The position numbers and the translations under genes are program-made. The notes under the pieces are model-generated. The model searched no databases, had not been told where the DNA came from, and saw nothing but the letters and a program-made list of their open reading frames with translations. Source: Lactiplantibacillus brownii (GTDB lineage Bacteria > Bacillota > Bacilli > Lactobacillales > Lactobacillaceae). From it: 31,118 nt of DNA. Location: NCBI RefSeq assembly GCF_031085375.1, contig NZ_JAVCWF010000008.1, forward strand, positions 1 through 31,118, in the 5' to 3' direction. Below, in pieces: positions 22,014 to 29,844 of the stretch. Numbering within the stretch: position 1 is the first letter of the stretch; each line of letters begins with the position of its first letter.

Positions 22014-23056
22014 GGTAGATTGCAAATTTAATCCGAATTTTTGGACAAATTTGTCAGTATAACCTGATACGGTGTTTGCCAGTCGAGTATTTTAAGCGGT
22101 CGCTGGTTAATTTGGAGTAACGTCGTCGTTAAATCTTGAGCACTAATGTGCTCAAAACGAGTCCCTTTAGGATAAAAATAACGTAAATTCCGATTAAAGC
22201 GTTCATTACTACCACGTTCAGCTGGCGTATAAGCATGGCAGTAATAGGTCTTAATACCATATTGTGATTCAAGTGATACTAGCCCACTAAACTCAGTGCC
22301 ACGGTCCACAGTAAAGCTGTGCACCGGACCATTAAAAGTGGTTAGGAACTTAGTTAGTGCTTCATTAACAGTCGCTGTCGTCCGATCTTTTAACCGGTAT
22401 GCCCAAAGGAACCGTGATTTGCGATCGATTAAAGTTAATAAAACTGCCTTACTATGCCCACGAGGACCAACGACTGTATCTAGTTCAAAATCGCCGATGC
22501 GCTTACGTTGATTAATCATCATGGGACGCTGTTCAATTGATCGCCCCAAAGATTGATTATATTTGGATCGTTGGTCAACGTTACGCCGTTGGCGTACGCC
22601 ATGTTCAGGTAGATCATTCAAGGAGAAACCAATTCTCCCCTGATTTAGCCAATTATAAATAGATTTAGTAGCTAGTTTAAATTCGTGAGCAATCATTCCT
22701 GGTGACCAGCTTAGACGTAAATGGTTGAGAATTTTTTGCTTTAACTCATCGCTCAGCTTAGTTTTCCGACCACATCGTGATCGCTTGTATTCGGCATCTG
22801 TTTGTGCTAATTCAGCCTGATAAGGTTGACATCGAGATAATTCATAAGAAATTGTTGACGGTGATCGGTTCAGCCGAACGCCCATTTGGATATTGGACAG
22901 CCCTAGTTCACAAAAGGTTTCGATTTTAATTCGTTCGGAATAGGTTATACTAGACAAAAGATCAGCTCCTAAAAGATGGGTTTGTGGTAAACACCATTTT
23001 AAAGGAAGCTGATCTTTTTTGTCCGAACAGCGTTCGGATTAATTTTACAATCTACC
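22014..23056 (-). mobile_element. IS30-family insertion sequence A
   Basis: Bounded by GGTAGATTGCAAATTTAATC at the left and the complement of GGTAGATTGTAAAATTAATC at the right (18 of 20 identical). About 1043 bp with one transposase gene. No clear target duplication; the right end directly abuts a second IS30 element. Confidence 0.85.
22028..22957 (-). CDS. IS30-family transposase A
   Basis: 309 residues. N-terminal helix-turn-helix (LSNIQMGVRLNRSPSTISYELSR) and DDE core with Asp in IGDFELDTVVG, Asp in FTVDRGTEFS and Glu in GSNERFNRNLRYFYPKG. The start is TTG 22955-22957 with AGGAG eight bases before. That ribosome site and the TTG lie in one arm of an inverted repeat (AAAAGATCAGCT...AGCTGATCTTTT), whose other arm is near the IS end at about 23005-23022. 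The gene is intact. Confidence 0.93.
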   Translation of the reverse strand: MSSITYSERIKIETFCELGLSNIQMGVRLNRSPSTISYELSRCQPYQAELAQTDAEYKRSRCGRKTKLSDELKQKILNHLRLSWSPGMIAHEFKLATKSIYNWLNQGRIGFSLNDLPEHGVRQRRNVDQRSKYNQSLGRSIEQRPMMINQRKRIGDFELDTVVGPRGHSKAVLLTLIDRKSRFLWAYRLKDRTTATVNEALTKFLTTFNGPVHSFTVDRGTEFSGLVSLESQYGIKTYYCHAYTPAERGSNERFNRNLRYFYPKGTRFEHISAQDLTTTLLQINQRPLKILDWQTPYQVILTNLSKNSD

Positions 23057-24090
23057 ATTTGTGATAGACTTTTGAGTGTCAAAATCAAAAGAAAGGCTGA
23101 TCACAAATGACCTATACTCATCTTACTATAGACGAACTTGCCACAATTTATTCTTTTTGGAAACTCGGTAAAAAGGCTTATCTAGTGGCCCCAGCGCTCC
23201 ATCGGAGTGCTGAAACTGTGTATCGTATTTATCGGTTTCTTGACGCTGGCGGTACGATTATTGATTACCAATGCCACTATCGAAAGCATAAACAACATTG
23301 TGGGCGTAAACCAATTCAACTACGCCCTGATGAACTGGCCTATATTCAAGCCAAAACTCAAGCTGGTTGGCAACCAGATACCATTATTAATCGCCAAGAA
23401 CGGGCTTTCAGCTGTGGGGTTCGAACCCTTTACCGCCTTTTCAAACGCGGTGTTTTGGGGTTGTCGACCAAAGATTTACCGATGCACGGCAAACGGCACC
23501 CTAATGGTTACATTGAACGCCGTGGGAAAGCGGGTCAATTGGGCAGGGATTTAAAGAATCGTTATCAGGACTATCCTAATTTTAATCAAGAATTCGGCCA
23601 TTTAGAAGGTGACACGGTTCAAGGTAAAAACCATCAGGGTGCGGTAACCACGCTGGTTGAACGACAAACTAAGGTCGCAATTGTGCTGAATTCGCATACC
23701 AAGTCGGCACACGATGTCAATCGTAGTTTAGCAGGATGGCTTTCGAAGCTGCCACGACACCTATTTAAGTCAATTACGTTTGACAATGGTAAGGAGTTCG
23801 CCGGTTGGCGAACCATTGCTAACCAATTTGATTTAAATATTTACTTTGCCGCTGTCGGAGCACCCAATCAACGTGGTTTAAATGAGAACACCAATGGTCT
23901 GCTGCGTAAAGATGGTTTACGTCACAATCTTATTATGGACCAGCTATCAGATGGATTTGTTCAAGCAGTTGCCAGTCGACGAAACCACATCCCACGAAAA
24001 AGTTTGGGTTACCAGACACCTCTGGAAGCATTCATCAGTCAGATTACAGATGAACAGTTAAAAAATTTCTAACTTAATTTGACAATTCGG
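23057..24090 (+). mobile_element. IS30-family insertion sequence B (left boundary approximate)
   Basis: Right end TTTGACAATTCGGG resembles the right end of IS30 element C (TTTGACAATTCGCC). The left end lies directly after element A; the exact base is uncertain because the two ends merge. It truncates an ISL3 gene on its right side. Confidence 0.7.
23107..24072 (+). CDS. IS30-family transposase B
   Basis: 321 residues. MTYTHLTIDELATIYSFWKLGKKAYLVAPALHRSAETVYRIYRFL is the usual IS30 N-terminal helix-turn-helix. Catalytic residues are Asp in GHLEGDTVQG, Asp in ITFDNGKEFA and Glu in GLNENTNGLLRKDG. It is intact and only distantly like element A. Its ATG is inside the distal arm of a 10-bp inverted repeat (CATTTGTGAT 23056-23065, ATCACAAATG 23100-23109). 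Confidence 0.94.
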   Translation: MTYTHLTIDELATIYSFWKLGKKAYLVAPALHRSAETVYRIYRFLDAGGTIIDYQCHYRKHKQHCGRKPIQLRPDELAYIQAKTQAGWQPDTIINRQERAFSCGVRTLYRLFKRGVLGLSTKDLPMHGKRHPNGYIERRGKAGQLGRDLKNRYQDYPNFNQEFGHLEGDTVQGKNHQGAVTTLVERQTKVAIVLNSHTKSAHDVNRSLAGWLSKLPRHLFKSITFDNGKEFAGWRTIANQFDLNIYFAAVGAPNQRGLNENTNGLLRKDGLRHNLIMDQLSDGFVQAVASRRNHIPRKSLGYQTPLEAFISQITDEQLKNF

Positions 24091-24198
24091 GAGATTAAAA
24101 ACACTGCTTTTGGCTTCCGTAATTGGGAGAACTTTGTCAACCGTATTAAGATTCAACGCCAATGGCTTCACCCAGCACGTCAAACTGTGACGGTATAA
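24091..24198 (+). pseudogene. C-terminal remnant of an ISL3-family transposase
   Basis: 36 codons in one frame ending at TAA: EIKNTAFGFRNWENFVNRIK plus IQRQWLHPARQTVTV. The block (I/K)xxAFGFRNxxNFxxRI is the conserved C-terminus of ISL3 transposases. The rest was lost when IS30 element B or a deletion replaced it. Confidence 0.75.
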
Positions 24199-24264
24199 AA
24201 AAGTACCTAGACCAATTAAGCTCCAGATACTTCATAAGGATTCCATCAACTTCACATGACAAAT

Positions 24265-24300
24265 AACAAAAAAACTGGCATTGGTGTGGTCCAATGCCAG
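24265..24300 (-). terminator. Terminator of the opu operon
   Basis: Perfect 10-bp stem CTGGCATTGG / CCAATGCCAG (24275-24284, 24291-24300) with a T-rich run on the minus strand, 17 bases past the last opu gene. Confidence 0.9.
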
Positions 24301-24317
24301 AAATTTTACAGCCAATA

Positions 24318-25235
24318 TCATTTGTTTTTTAGATCATCAACAGTATTAATATTCTTCATATATTTGGGAACTGCCAACCCTGTTTGAGCACCCTTCAAAT
24401 TTTTGCGCAATTGAACATACTTACCTTTGTACTTCTTGGCATACAAGCCATGGGTAACTGGTAACTCAGCAGTCACGGAAGCGTCAGAACTACCATTAGC
24501 TATCGAATTCCACATAACTCCCACGTCTAACTGTTGCATTGTAGCTTTATATCCTTTTTGCTTCAACAAAGTCGTTACTAAAGTGGTTGTCGCAATTTCA
24601 TAGTCATATGGTGTATAAACTAATTTAATTTTTTTGCCATGACCGTTTGGCACCCCCGCTGTCCATGCTTTGACTTGTTTAGGATGGTTTTTAATAAACT
24701 GATTGACAGCTTTTTGCTTATTCATGCCACCGTTTATGTTCAGCATTACTGGATTTGACATTGAAATTGTCCAATGGAAATTCTTTAGTAACTTAGTAGC
24801 ACCTGGATTATCTTTTTCCAACCCTTTACGTGTAATGGTGCGCATTGATTCACCATTACCATAAACATGTTTTGGATCTTTTAAAAATTTCAACGAATAT
24901 TTAGCAACCATCCAGTGTGGCTGCCAGCCAGTAACAACGATAGGCTGTTTATTTTTAACTGCCTTGGATAACGTGCTAATCATCGCAGCTGTAGAACTTG
25001 GCATGATCTGCCAGTTAGCCTGTTTCAACTTATATTTTGACAACAATGTTTGTGTATTAGCCATTACACCCGCGCCAGCTTCGATCCCTGTAATCGTATA
25101 ATTGATTTGCGGTCCTAACTTTTTATGTGAGTCGTATTCAGCTGGTTTAGCACAAGCACTAACTATGGCTGTCAAACATATAATCACTGTGGCCATTTGC
25201 AAATAACGGAGAATTCTTTTCTTCAAACTAATCAT
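24318..25235 (-). CDS. opuAC: Glycine betaine/carnitine/choline ABC transporter substrate-binding lipoprotein
   Basis: 305 residues. Lipoprotein signal with hydrophobic core MATVIICLTAIVSAC; the lipobox cysteine is Cys28. The OpuAC fold shows the aromatic residues that cage trimethylammonium groups (GWQPHWM, FHWTISM, VGVMWNSI). It captures osmoprotectant outside the cell for the permease. The start follows a GGGGG-type site (CCCCC on the plus strand at about 25236). Gene order ATPase-permease-binding protein equals the OpuA operon of Bacillus. The exact ligand is not decided by the sequence. Confidence 0.9.
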   Translation of the reverse strand: MISLKKRILRYLQMATVIICLTAIVSACAKPAEYDSHKKLGPQINYTITGIEAGAGVMANTQTLLSKYKLKQANWQIMPSSTAAMISTLSKAVKNKQPIVVTGWQPHWMVAKYSLKFLKDPKHVYGNGESMRTITRKGLEKDNPGATKLLKNFHWTISMSNPVMLNINGGMNKQKAVNQFIKNHPKQVKAWTAGVPNGHGKKIKLVYTPYDYEIATTTLVTTLLKQKGYKATMQQLDVGVMWNSIANGSSDASVTAELPVTHGLYAKKYKGKYVQLRKNLKGAQTGLAVPKYMKNINTVDDLKNK

Positions 25236-25242
25236 TCCCCCT

Positions 25243-26082
25243 TTATTTGGATGTTTTGTTGAACGATTGTGTGATTCGATCCAAAATAATAGCTACAATA
25301 ACCACAGCAATTCCTGCGGCAAATCCTGCCCCGGCATCATTACGCCCCACAGCAAAGTAAACCTGAGTTCCTAAACCAAGGGCGCCAATCATTGATGCAA
25401 TCACGACCATTGAAAGTCCAAGCATCATCGTTTGATTAATTCCGGACATTATTGTTGTTTTTGCTAGTGGTAACTGTAATTTGATTAGCTTTTGCCAGCT
25501 GGTCGAGCCAAAGGAATCCGCTACCTCGATCAAGTCACTTGGCACCTGCCGGATTCCCAAGTTTGTCATTCGCACTGTCGGTGGCGTCGCAAAAATCACT
25601 GAAGCCAACACCCCCGGTACCATCCCGATACCAAAAAATGAAACGGCCGGTATTAGATAAACAAACGCTGGCAAGGTCTGCATGAAGTCAAGAATTGGTT
25701 TGATTACGATCTCAGCTCTTGAACTTTTTGCCATCCAAATTCCAAGTGGAATCCCAACAACGATTGCAATCAAACTAGACGACAAAACTAACGTCAAGGT
25801 CTGGGTCATATCACGCCAGTATCCTAAGTTCCAGATCAATAACAGCCCCAAAACTTCAAACACCATGAAACTAATTTTCTTTTGTCCTCGTTTAACCCAG
25901 TACGTGAGTGCTAAGACCACCAAGATAAAGACCCATTGCGGCAAGAAGTCAAAAGCCCATTGAATACCGTCAATGATTACCTGGAAAAAGATCGTCACAC
26001 TATTAAAAAATCCGGTAAATTGACTCAGCCAGTCAACACCTGAGTTGATCCAATCCGCTAAAGGTATTTGTCCAATATTCAT
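25243..26082 (-). CDS. opuAB: Osmoprotectant ABC transporter permease
   Basis: 279 residues with about 6-7 membrane segments. The BPD_transp_1 region carries the EAA-type loop (IEVADSFGSTSWQKLIKLQLPLAKTTIMSGINQTMM). The N-terminus IPLADWINSGVDWLSQF is characteristic of ProW/OpuAB. The start overlaps the ATPase stop by one base (26082), so the genes are coupled. Confidence 0.93.
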   Translation of the reverse strand: MNIGQIPLADWINSGVDWLSQFTGFFNSVTIFFQVIIDGIQWAFDFLPQWVFILVVLALTYWVKRGQKKISFMVFEVLGLLLIWNLGYWRDMTQTLTLVLSSSLIAIVVGIPLGIWMAKSSRAEIVIKPILDFMQTLPAFVYLIPAVSFFGIGMVPGVLASVIFATPPTVRMTNLGIRQVPSDLIEVADSFGSTSWQKLIKLQLPLAKTTIMSGINQTMMLGLSMVVIASMIGALGLGTQVYFAVGRNDAGAGFAAGIAVVIVAIILDRITQSFNKTSK

Positions 26083-27278
26083 TAAGCACTCACCTCTTCC
26101 CCAGCGATAGCCGCCAAAACAGAACTCCGTAGAATGATGCCTAGTAGATGATCGTCATCATCCAACACGACATAAGGAATTGCTGCCTTCGAAATATCGT
26201 TAATCAATGCATTGATTGGCATATCCACACTTGTCTTAGGCACGTCTGTCCTAAGAACTGACTTCAGGTCTTCACTGCCCTTCTTAATCAGATCCGAAAC
26301 ATCATGCGCATCGGCAAAACCCACGAATTTGTTGTCATTATCAACCACGTATATTGAAGAGATATCGTTGGCTCGCATTCTCCGCAAAGCCACCCGTGGT
26401 CCAGCCTTTCCAATATTAACCACCTGGGCCTGCGTCATTACACTACTTGCCGTCAGGACCTTTGTCCGGTCGACCCCTTCGATGAAGCGTTCTACGTAAT
26501 CATTAGCCGGGTGAGTCAAAATATCTTCCGGATTATCAATTTGTTCGATATGGCCATCACGCATGATCATAATCCTATCCCCTAATTTCAAAGCTTCGTT
26601 CAGGTCATGGCCAATAAAAATGATCGTTTTATGCATTTTTTCTTGAATTTGCAATAACAAATCCTGCATTTCTTTCCGATATAACGGATCCAAGGCCGAA
26701 AATGCCTCGTCCATCAACAGAATCTCGGCATCATTGGCCAAAGCGCGCGCGAGACCAACCCGCTGCTGCATCCCGCCTGATAACTGATCTGGATATTGGT
26801 CGTCATACCCGGTCAAGCCGACTAGTGTCAATGCTTCATGAGCTTTCCTGTTTCGTACATCTAACGGAAACTTTTTAAGCTCCAATCCATAAGCCGCATT
26901 TTGTAATACGGACTTATGCGGAAACAAGGCAAAATTTTGAAAAACCATGCCGATCTTATCTTGGCGCAAGTGACGTAATTCTTCCTTACTGAGGCCCATC
27001 ACACCTTGTTCATCGATTTCAATATCCCCATCAGTCGAATTTATCAAGCGGTTGATCATTCGGATAATCGTAGACTTTCCACTTCCAGACAGCCCCATGA
27101 TTACAAACAGTTCACCTTCATTAACAGCAAAACTAGCTTGATTAACTCCAACAGTACAACCTGTCTGCGAAAGGATCTCTGCTTTAGACTTTCCCTCACG
27201 CAACAATTTTTTTGCTAGAGATATTTGCTTTCCAAAAATCTTAGTTACATTTTTAACTTTAACTTTTTCTACCAACAT
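26082..27278 (-). CDS. opuAA: Osmoprotectant ABC transporter ATPase with C-terminal CBS pair
   Basis: 398 residues. Walker A GLSGSGKST (62-70), signature LSGGMQQRVGLARALA and Walker B ILLMDEAFSALD are followed by a C-terminal tandem CBS region (from about 275: VVNIGKAGPRVALRRM ... YVVDNDNKFVGF ... YVVLDDDDHLLGII). In OpuA-type importers the CBS pair senses ionic strength or c-di-AMP. ATG 27276-27278 has GGAGGT at 27281-27286, ten bases from a 22-bp hairpin. Confidence 0.95.
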   Translation of the reverse strand: MLVEKVKVKNVTKIFGKQISLAKKLLREGKSKAEILSQTGCTVGVNQASFAVNEGELFVIMGLSGSGKSTIIRMINRLINSTDGDIEIDEQGVMGLSKEELRHLRQDKIGMVFQNFALFPHKSVLQNAAYGLELKKFPLDVRNRKAHEALTLVGLTGYDDQYPDQLSGGMQQRVGLARALANDAEILLMDEAFSALDPLYRKEMQDLLLQIQEKMHKTIIFIGHDLNEALKLGDRIMIMRDGHIEQIDNPEDILTHPANDYVERFIEGVDRTKVLTASSVMTQAQVVNIGKAGPRVALRRMRANDISSIYVVDNDNKFVGFADAHDVSDLIKKGSEDLKSVLRTDVPKTSVDMPINALINDISKAAIPYVVLDDDDHLLGIILRSSVLAAIAGEEVSA

Positions 27279-27294
27279 ACACCTCCATGTATTA

Positions 27295-27345
27295 GCATGT
27301 TACCCAGATTATTATTCATAAGGAATAATAATCTGGGTAACATGC
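27295..27345. repeat. Perfect 22-bp inverted repeat in the opu leader
   Basis: The arms at 27295-27316 and 27324-27345 are exact complements (beginning GCATGTTACCCAGATTATTA) around a 7-base loop. It lies between the predicted start of transcription (about 27402) and the ribosome site, so the opu mRNA would carry a very stable hairpin ten bases before the Shine-Dalgarno. It has no T tract on the minus strand and is not a classic terminator. Confidence 0.85.
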
Positions 27346-27408
27346 GCCACGCGCTTGGGTAGACATGGTGTATAACGCTATGAATGAGTCAAAATAAAAT
27401 TTATATTT

Positions 27409-27437
27409 TTTATATTCACCAATTTGTTCTAAACCAA
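27409..27437 (-). promoter_or_regulatory. Promoter of the opu operon
   Basis: TTGGTT (27432-27437) and TATAAA (27409-27414) on the minus strand, 17 bp apart. Confidence 0.6.
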
Positions 27438-27596
27438 GAAATTAGCACCATATCCAACCAATTTCATCTTACTCAACCTTCATAAGGCGTTCAAAAACTT
27501 CTTGGTTACCTAAAAGTACTATAATCCACTATATCAAAATTTTGATTTTTTTAAAAGTCTCCAGCTTTAGAACGTGATTAGAATTTTTTTAATAGG

Positions 27597-28690
27597 GCGA
27601 ATTTACAATTGAAATGCAACACAAAGTAAAAAAATAAACCCATACCGGGTAGAATATGTTTAACGACCAAATCAAACAATTCGAGGTATCCGGTATGAGC
27701 TATAAACATCTTACTATAAAAGAACGTGAAATACTTATGTTTTTACGAACTAAGGGGTTATCTATCCGGGCTGTTGCGTTACGGCTGGGGCGAAATCCAA
27801 GCACTATTTCACGGGAGTTAAAACGTTGTGCAGGTAATTATTCCCCAAGCAAAGCAGATAATGACTATCATCAAAAGCGGCAGAATTGTCACAAGAAGCG
27901 GCTATTAGACAGCCATCCACAATTACGCCGTCAAATTGTTCATTACATCTTAGATCTGCACTGGTCACCAGAGCAGATTACCGCTCTCTTTAATAAGGAA
28001 CATCAATGGTGTGTTAGCTACAACACAATTTACCGTCATATCTATCAACACAATTTAGGTGAGAAGTACTCCTCACGTGGTGATACCGGTATTCAGCGCC
28101 ATCTCAGACATAAACATCGGACTCGGCATTCAAAGAATACTAGACGACATCGAGAAGTACAGACCGACTATATCTCGATCCATGAGCGCCCTGGTTTTAT
28201 CAACCAGCGTCAACGTATAGGTGACTGGGAAATTGATACTGTGATTGGTCGAACGGGTCACTCCATCCTTTTAACGGTTGTCGATCGGCTTAGTCGGCTT
28301 ACGCTTATCAAAAAGGTTGTGCAAAAGGACTTGCAGGAGATAAATAAAGGCTTAGTTGAACTGTTAGGGGCCATTCCTAAAGAATTTGTTCATTCTATTA
28401 CACCAGATCATGGGACCGAATTTCTTCATCTTGATGAAATCAGCGAAAGGTTAGGTGTTACTGTCTATTGGCCCGATCCATATTCGCCTGAACAGCGTGG
28501 AACAAATGAGAATACAAATGGATTAATCCGGGAATATTTTCCCAAGCGAACAGATATTGATAATTATACAGAACAGGACGTTGAACACTGCCAAAAGCAG
28601 TTAAATCAACGTCCTTGCAAAGTGTTAAACTATGAAACCCCATATGAAGTATTTTTTGACAAACCGTTGCACTTAGTTTGACAATTCGCC
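27597..28690 (+). mobile_element. IS30-family insertion sequence C
   Basis: Imperfect terminal inverted repeats: left GGCGAATTTACAATTGAA, right (complement) GGCGAATTGTCAAACTAA, extended inside by TGCAAC on both. About 1094 bp with one intact transposase. Target duplication is uncertain (ATA-like on both sides). Confidence 0.8.
27695..28681 (+). CDS. IS30-family transposase C
   Basis: 328 residues from ATG 27695 (MSYKHLTIKEREILMFLRTKGLSIRAVALRLGRNPSTISRELKR), the standard IS30 start. The in-frame ATG at 27656 lies in the leader. Catalytic residues are Asp in GDWEIDTVIG, Asp in ITPDHGTEF and Glu in GTNENTNGLIREYFPK. The start codon sits in the distal arm of CATACCGG/CCGGTATG (27641-27648 and 27690-27697). 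Confidence 0.95.
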   Translation: MSYKHLTIKEREILMFLRTKGLSIRAVALRLGRNPSTISRELKRCAGNYSPSKADNDYHQKRQNCHKKRLLDSHPQLRRQIVHYILDLHWSPEQITALFNKEHQWCVSYNTIYRHIYQHNLGEKYSSRGDTGIQRHLRHKHRTRHSKNTRRHREVQTDYISIHERPGFINQRQRIGDWEIDTVIGRTGHSILLTVVDRLSRLTLIKKVVQKDLQEINKGLVELLGAIPKEFVHSITPDHGTEFLHLDEISERLGVTVYWPDPYSPEQRGTNENTNGLIREYFPKRTDIDNYTEQDVEHCQKQLNQRPCKVLNYETPYEVFFDKPLHLV

Positions 28691-29063
28691 ATATATAATT
28701 AAGCAATGCACCTTAAAATCGCTTAGAAGACGTTTTAAAGGGTCTATACGGTGTGCTGTGTTGTGGTGTGTGATTGCTTGGTGTTGAACGTATAGATTTA
28801 GATACTATTTGGTCGTGAAATATTTATCCCGCTACTTTTATTCTAGTAATGTTGATACAATCTACCAAATATTACAATTCATTACAAAAACGGCCTTATA
28901 TTACAAGCACCCCCTAAAAACGTAATGTTCTGATTATTGCACTGCAACACTCACTAGTTATACTAGTCACTGTTGATTGGTTGAGACATCAACTGCTCGA
29001 CCAATAGAAAATATATGTAAATAATCGAACACACGCAAATTATAGGAGAGTGTATTATTTATT
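28682..29063. other. Upstream region of the LysM/Apf-like gene
   Basis: No gene. It holds a pair TCTATACG/CGTATAGA (28743-28750, 28789-28796) around a G/T-rich stretch, a promoter (28937-28964) and a leader with two competing hairpins (28972-29005). Confidence 0.6.
28937..28964 (+). promoter_or_regulatory. Promoter of the LysM/Apf-like gene
   Basis: TTGCAC (28937-28942) and TATACT (28959-28964), 16 bp apart, giving a leader of about 94 bases. Confidence 0.65.
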
Positions 29064-29777
29064 ATGAAGATCAAAAACCTTGTATTATCATCAACTGCTG
29101 CATTAGCTTTATTCGCTATCTCAACAACGGTTGCCAACGCTGATACTTATACTGTTAAGGCCGGCGATACTGTTTCAGCAATTGCCCAAGCTCACAACAC
29201 TTCAGTTTCAGCCATTGAAAAGGCAAACAAGTTAGCTAATGTTAACTTAATCTTCATTGGTGATAAGCTTGAAGTCAATAGTACTACTACAACAACCACG
29301 ACTTCTGCTGCTACAAGTGCTGCACCACAATCAGCAACTAGCCAAGCTACTTCTTCAGCTGCTTCAACAACCTCAACGACTTCAACACAGACGACTCAAC
29401 AAACGACCACGACACAATCATCAGCTCAGACTAGTCAAACTCAAGCTCAACCGAGCCAAGCTAGCCAGACCCAATCAAGTCAAACACAAACTAGCAAACC
29501 TGCTGCTCAGACGACTCAAACGTCTAGTTCAACATCAAACTATAGCAACAATGGTTCTGATAGTGCTGCTAAGGCTTGGATTGCTGGTAAAGAATCTGGT
29601 GGTTCATATTCTGCTCGTAACGGTCAATACATCGGTAAGTACCAATTAAGTGCTTCATACTTAAACGGTGACTACTCCGCTGCCAACCAAGAACGTGTTG
29701 CTAACAGTTATGTTGCTTCACGTTATGGTTCATGGAGCAACGCCAAGAGTTACTGGCTTGCTAATGGCTGGTACTAA
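29064..29777 (+). CDS. Secreted LysM-domain protein with an Apf-like C-terminus
   Basis: 237 residues. Sec signal peptide 1-26 (cleavage after ANA). One LysM domain at 27-71 ([19 protein letters not shown] ... FIGDKLEV) binds peptidoglycan. A long Ser/Thr/Gln linker (about 73-163) follows. The C-terminal ~70 residues ([20 protein letters not shown] ... [37 protein letters not shown]) match the aggregation-promoting-factor/transglycosylase-like domain of lactobacilli; the Glu in KESGGS could be catalytic. It probably acts at the cell wall in cell shape, adhesion or wall turnover. The start has a GGAGAG site. It stands alone with its own promoter and terminator. Confidence 0.92.
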   Translation: MKIKNLVLSSTAALALFAISTTVANADTYTVKAGDTVSAIAQAHNTSVSAIEKANKLANVNLIFIGDKLEVNSTTTTTTTSAATSAAPQSATSQATSSAASTTSTTSTQTTQQTTTTQSSAQTSQTQAQPSQASQTQSSQTQTSKPAAQTTQTSSSTSNYSNNGSDSAAKAWIAGKESGGSYSARNGQYIGKYQLSASYLNGDYSAANQERVANSYVASRYGSWSNAKSYWLANGWY

Positions 29778-29806
29778 AAAGCCACTTTAAATTAATAAAT
29801 AAATGC

Positions 29807-29844
29807 AAAGATTGCGGATCATTTCTGATTCGCAATCTTTTTTT
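29807..29844 (+). terminator. Terminator of the LysM/Apf-like gene
   Basis: AAAGATTGCG / CGCAATCTTT 10-bp stem followed by T run, about 30 bases after the stop codon. Confidence 0.88.

Larger units (their letters stand above)
27279..27596. other. Leader and upstream region of the opu operon
   Basis: Contains the opu promoter (27409-27437), a 22-bp inverted repeat (27295-27345) and an AT-rich stretch before IS30 element C, with a small palindrome ATCAAAATTTTGAT near 27534 followed by T. No gene is seen. Confidence 0.6.

Noticed and set aside
29257..29649. 130-codon frame inside the LysM/Apf-like gene
   Set aside because: It is a shadow produced by the Ser/Thr/Gln repeat linker read in another frame, giving a Leu/Gln/Arg-rich nonsense protein.
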